A stretch of DNA of 28,418 nucleotides from an uncultured Veillonellaceae bacterium (GTDB lineage Bacteria > Bacillota > Negativicutes > Veillonellales > Negativicoccaceae): contig USPU01000007.1 of the NCBI GenBank assembly GCA_900556745.1, positions 1 to 28,418 on the forward strand, read 5' to 3'. The translations under genes were made by a program, and so were the position numbers. The notes below the pieces were generated by a model. The model saw only the letters and a list, made by a program, of their open reading frames with translations, was not told the origin of the DNA and made no database searches. Of this stretch, positions 25,204 to 28,418 are shown in pieces. Numbering within the stretch: the first letter of the stretch is position 1; every line of letters begins with the position of its first letter.

Positions 25204-26688
25204 ATGAAGAAACGATTGGCGCCGTTGCTTTCGCTTTTATTGGCACTCCCCTGGGCCGCTTACGCCGCCCAGCCGACATTGGCGGATCAGGCGACGATGA
25301 TTGATACGGTTTTGTACGGTGAAGCGCAGTCGGGGGCTATGCTCGACCGCGTGCAAAAAGCGAGTCGTGATGTGTACGGTACGAAGCTTGCGCAAGACGG
25401 TCTTGCCGAGCAGATCGGAACGCTTTATAACGACGTGGTGCGAAGCGACACCACAGAACCGTCGCTGGTGACTCGCGTCAATACGCTCGAATGGCAGCTG
25501 CGCAATGAAATCAGTCGCGCGGCGTTAGCCGATCGGATCGGCGCGCTGGAAACCGAAGTATACGGTAAGAAAAAAGGCGGCAGCCTTTCCGCGCGCGTGC
25601 TTAGTTTGGAAAAAAGCATTTATAAAAACCGTCACTTTGAATTGCGCGAAGTGGAAATGCCTGCGAACACCGTTTTCCCGATTACGCTTTCCGAAGGCGT
25701 AGCGACGAAAACCAATCAGGAGGGCGATGAAATTCGTTTCACGGTCGCGCAGGATGTATTTGTCGATGAGGTTCTCGTGCTGCCGCAAGGCGCGCAAGGC
25801 ACGGGGGTCGTGACAAAAGTGCAACCGCCGCGCAGTTTCGGTCGCAACGGTAAACTGGAGATCGAGTTCAATCAGGTATTCGGCATCGATGATGAACCGA
25901 TTGCCACCGTATTGGGACCGGAAGCGAAAGAAAAATTGAAACATGAAGCGGCGGCGCTGGGTGCATCGGCGGCCGGCGCGATGGTTTTGGGGCCGATCGG
26001 TTTGGTCGGCGGGTATTTTATTAAAGGCAGCGATGTCGATATGCCGGCGGGAACGGTGCTCTACATTCAGGTGCAGGATACCGTCAAAACGCATGGCGTC
26101 GTCAGCGTGGACGGCGCGCCGCAGGCGCGTAAAAACGACCTCGTCGTGACGGCGGAAAACGTCGCGCAGCCGGGCGAAACGAATGCGGCGGCCAAAGAAC
26201 GTCGGCGCGAAATGAACAATGCGGACTCCGCGTCGACAGGGGAGGTCGCTGATGAAGATCTTGAAACCATTACTCTGTCGAATGAAACGTCCGCGATGAC
26301 GTCGGCGGAAAATGCGACGACGGCCGCCGGCGTGGCGGAAGATGCGGCGAAAGAAGCGGAAGAGGCGGCGGCGCAAGCGGAAAAGCACGCCTCAAACGCG
26401 AAGGTAGCCAAAGAAGTCGCGACGGATGAGAATTCGAGCGACGCGGCGGTAAAGCAGGCGAAAGAAGTTGCCTCGACCTCCGAAAAAGAAGCGCATGAAG
26501 CGAAAGCCAAAGCCGACGCCGCTGCGGAAACCGCCAAAATAGCGAAAGACGCGGCGAAAGACGCCGCCAAAAGCGCGAAAGGGAAAGTAAAAGCGGAAAA
26601 GAAACAGGACGCCGCTGAAGTTACCATTGAACCGATCGATGAGGAAGATGAAGACGATCTTCCGGTTGTGATTATTCGTCAGGAGTAG
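25204..26688 (+). CDS. Exported protein with LE/YG repeats, beta domain, Gly-rich hydrophobic segment and Ala/Lys/Glu-rich tail
   Basis: I do not recognise a named family. Its 494 residues read as a mosaic. A signal peptide is cut near residue 22. Residues ~28-141 hold about four degenerate repeats of the form 'L..R...LE..VYG' ('LADRIGALETEVYGKK', 'LSARVLSLEKSIYKN'). A beta domain (~148-238; 'VFPITLSEGV', 'VLVLPQGAQGTGVVTKV') follows, then a Gly/Ala-rich hydrophobic stretch (~249-273) and another strand pair ('GTVLYIQVQDTV'). Residues ~325-470 are almost wholly Ala/Lys/Glu/Asp, predicted helical coiled coil, and an acidic patch ends the protein. There is no cysteine. It precedes the LptD-like gene by eight bases, so an envelope or tethering role is likely but not shown. 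Confidence 0.8.
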   Translation: MKKRLAPLLSLLLALPWAAYAAQPTLADQATMIDTVLYGEAQSGAMLDRVQKASRDVYGTKLAQDGLAEQIGTLYNDVVRSDTTEPSLVTRVNTLEWQLRNEISRAALADRIGALETEVYGKKKGGSLSARVLSLEKSIYKNRHFELREVEMPANTVFPITLSEGVATKTNQEGDEIRFTVAQDVFVDEVLVLPQGAQGTGVVTKVQPPRSFGRNGKLEIEFNQVFGIDDEPIATVLGPEAKEKLKHEAAALGASAAGAMVLGPIGLVGGYFIKGSDVDMPAGTVLYIQVQDTVKTHGVVSVDGAPQARKNDLVVTAENVAQPGETNAAAKERRREMNNADSASTGEVADEDLETITLSNETSAMTSAENATTAAGVAEDAAKEAEEAAAQAEKHASNAKVAKEVATDENSSDAAVKQAKEVASTSEKEAHEAKAKADAAAETAKIAKDAAKDAAKSAKGKVKAEKKQDAAEVTIEPIDEEDEDDLPVVIIRQE

Positions 26689-26696
26689 AAGTCGGT

Positions 26697-28151
26697 ATGA
26701 ACAGTGCGTGGTGGTCGCGGGCAGCGCTTGCGGCTTTATTGGTGACACCGATGGCGGCGCAGGCGACGCTTTCTTCGCCGATTCACAGCGGCGCGCCGGC
26801 TGCGGAAGGGGAAGCGCATGTGTACCCGATGCATCCGTCCACGGGAACGGATTGGGTCATTACGGCGGATGCCATGAAATACAACGGCACCGACGGGGAC
26901 GTTGCGGCGATCGGCAATACGGTCGCGCGTTACGATACGGCGCAATTTGTAACGCCACGATTGCTCGGCAATCACAAAACGGAAGTATACCGTTTGCCGG
27001 ATGACGTCGCCTGGACGGATGGCGCGCGTCAGATTGACCTTGCCGTACGCGATCTGGAGTACAATGCGGCGGAGGATACGGCGGTATTTGCGAATGCCAA
27101 AGGCTACTATTCGCGCTTGTACATCGAAGCCGGTCGCGGCGAGTTTTCGCAAGGTGCGAACACCGGCATACTGCAAGGCGCCATGGTGACAACGCCGTCG
27201 GCTGTGGCCAACACTCCGGATTACCGCATCGAAGCGGAAACGATTACGATCATTCCGCAGGAATCGTTGCTGGCGGAAGATGTCAATTTTTATATCAAAA
27301 ATAAACGGATTTTTCACTTGCCGCGTTACCGCGTGAACATGGAGCGGGGACGCAGCAGCAGTGTGGCGTCATTTTTACCGCGGCCGTCGTATAAATCGCA
27401 CAACGGTTTCGGTTTCAAGGCGAAGCTGCAGTATCCTTTGGGTCAACGTACCGAGGCGTTCTTTAACTACGCGTGGTATACCAGGATCGGTTTCAAACCC
27501 GATATCGGCCTGCGCTATTACGCGCCGTACGGAGAATGGAAAATCCATTACAGCAAGGAAGAAAGCCGCTTGAATAACGAATCTGTCTGGATTGAAAAAC
27601 GGCCGGAACTCATCTTCACGAGTCGGCCGTACCATTTCGGCGCTCGTCCGATCTACGCGCAGGCGCAGCTCGATTGGGGCGATTGGAAAGAAGGCGCCAT
27701 AAGCGGCAGCCATAGCGGCTACAGCTTGCTTTGGGCGACCGATCCTTTGCGTTTATCGGATCGCGCTAAAATGACGTTGGCGACGGGGTATTGGAAAGAT
27801 TTTTACGGCTACGGGGATATGGACCGCAGCAATTTCTACTACGGCGCGCGTTTGGACTATGATGCCGGTCGTACGCAATGGTGGACAGGCGCGCAGATTA
27901 ATCATCTTTCCGGCGTGACTCCGTATCGGTTTGACCGACTGGACTTGGAACAACCGACATTTGTGGGTTTTAAATATAAAATCGATCGTCTTAATGCGCT
28001 CGGCGCGGAATACATATGGGATCTCGCCAACGGTGACTTAAAGCACGCGGACTACACTTGGTATCGCGATATGCATTCGCTGGCGGGTACGCTGACGTAT
28101 CGCGCCAAAGATAAAGAGTGGCGTTTGGATGTGTGGGCGAAAGATTTCTGA
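26697..28151 (+). CDS. lptD: LptD/OstA-like outer-membrane LPS assembly protein (short form)
   Basis: LptD with LptE puts LPS into the outer leaflet. The 484-residue protein has a signal peptide (cut near 'AAQATL'). An N-terminal OstA-like domain follows (~50-195; 'DWVITADAMKYNGTDGDVAAIGNTVARY', shown here in part as 'WVITADAMKYN'), then 'IEAETITIIPQESLLAEDVN' with 'HLPRYRV', the LptD signature just before the barrel. The rest is Tyr/Trp/Arg-rich beta strands closing on a final Phe. It is far shorter than E. coli LptD (about 780) and has no cysteine, so the disulfide exchange used there cannot operate. AGGAG overlaps the previous gene's end. LptA or a non-LPS OstA protein are less likely because of the long barrel region. 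Confidence 0.82.
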   Translation: MNSAWWSRAALAALLVTPMAAQATLSSPIHSGAPAAEGEAHVYPMHPSTGTDWVITADAMKYNGTDGDVAAIGNTVARYDTAQFVTPRLLGNHKTEVYRLPDDVAWTDGARQIDLAVRDLEYNAAEDTAVFANAKGYYSRLYIEAGRGEFSQGANTGILQGAMVTTPSAVANTPDYRIEAETITIIPQESLLAEDVNFYIKNKRIFHLPRYRVNMERGRSSSVASFLPRPSYKSHNGFGFKAKLQYPLGQRTEAFFNYAWYTRIGFKPDIGLRYYAPYGEWKIHYSKEESRLNNESVWIEKRPELIFTSRPYHFGARPIYAQAQLDWGDWKEGAISGSHSGYSLLWATDPLRLSDRAKMTLATGYWKDFYGYGDMDRSNFYYGARLDYDAGRTQWWTGAQINHLSGVTPYRFDRLDLEQPTFVGFKYKIDRLNALGAEYIWDLANGDLKHADYTWYRDMHSLAGTLTYRAKDKEWRLDVWAKDF

Positions 28152-28418
28152 TGGCTGAGAATGGAATCGGCGCCACGCTGAAAAGAGGCGCCCGACGTAT
28201 TTCAAAATGGTATTATGTGGCAGGCGCGACGACATGTGTCGTCGCTCTTTGCATGCTGGGCGCGATGCCGTCGGAAACACCGCTCGCCGTGACGCCTGCC
28301 GCATCTTCCGGCGCAATCGTGTCCGACAAGGGGACGAATGCGAATACGATTTCGATTTCGCATCGTGGGCATGCGCGTCAGCCTTTTGGCGCCATGACGA
28401 CCGTGGGCGAAATAAAAC
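28151..28418 (+). CDS. Membrane-anchored protein, N-terminal part only
   Basis: An AUG overlaps the lptD stop by one base (UGAUG) and the frame stays open to the window end (89 codons), so the product is cut off. Residues ~20-39 are hydrophobic ('YYVAGATTCVVALCMLGAM') after a basic start, indicating a signal anchor with the rest in the periplasm. The following segment is Ser/Thr/Ala-rich. Translational coupling suggests a function together with the LptD-like protein. The family cannot be told from this part. Confidence 0.7.
   Translation, partial: MAENGIGATLKRGARRISKWYYVAGATTCVVALCMLGAMPSETPLAVTPAASSGAIVSDKGTNANTISISHRGHARQPFGAMTTVGEIK

Overview
The window looks like the chromosome of a diderm Firmicute of the class Negativicutes (Veillonella/Megasphaera/Dialister relatives). 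It is moderately GC-rich, with strong AGGAGG-type ribosome binding sites. It combines a complete set of outer-membrane markers (TamB, BamA, Skp/OmpH proteins, LpxD, a lipid A acyltransferase, an LptD-like barrel) with genes typical of Firmicutes: a YlbF-family protein and the SCIFF ranthipeptide with its radical SAM maturase. The genus is not resolved, and the placement is inferred from gene content.

Layout. (1) 1-11148, + strand: an envelope-biogenesis operon. It runs tamB (5' end cut off by the window), a short sigma-70-family factor, a single-span membrane protein, bamA, an unknown exported beta-rich protein, three consecutive Skp/OmpH-type proteins (two of them lipoproteins) and lpxD, ending in a strong terminator. 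(2) 11190-12769: an LpxL/HtrB-type acyltransferase translationally coupled to deoC. (3) 12887-14701: typA/bipA, flanked by two near-identical terminators. (4) 14737-15375, - strand: a multi-span membrane protein rich in histidines, divergent from (5) a YihY/BrkB membrane protein. (6) 16580-21726: a tightly packed housekeeping run of trmL, a ylbF-like gene, murB, a fused RNase PH / XTP-dITP pyrophosphatase, speD and malic enzyme. (7) 21727-22209: a gene-poor gap holding a start-less coding remnant, then tRNA-Gly(UCC) and tRNA-Pro(CGG) on the - strand. (8) 22357-24587: a small tail-anchored protein, then the SCIFF precursor and its maturase, separated by a hairpin. (9) 24651-28418: a small secreted protein, a large exported protein with internal repeats and an Ala/Lys/Glu-rich tail, an LptD-like protein and the start of a membrane-anchored protein that runs off the window.

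How the genes work together. BamA inserts outer-membrane barrels, TamB helps barrel assembly or lipid movement across the periplasm, and Skp-like proteins hold unfolded barrels. LpxD and the late acyltransferase make lipid A, and LptD places LPS in the outer leaflet. The sigma factor followed by a one-span membrane protein inside this operon is a candidate envelope-responsive regulatory pair. The SCIFF pair is a separate peptide-modification system. I saw no insertion sequence, prophage or CRISPR array.
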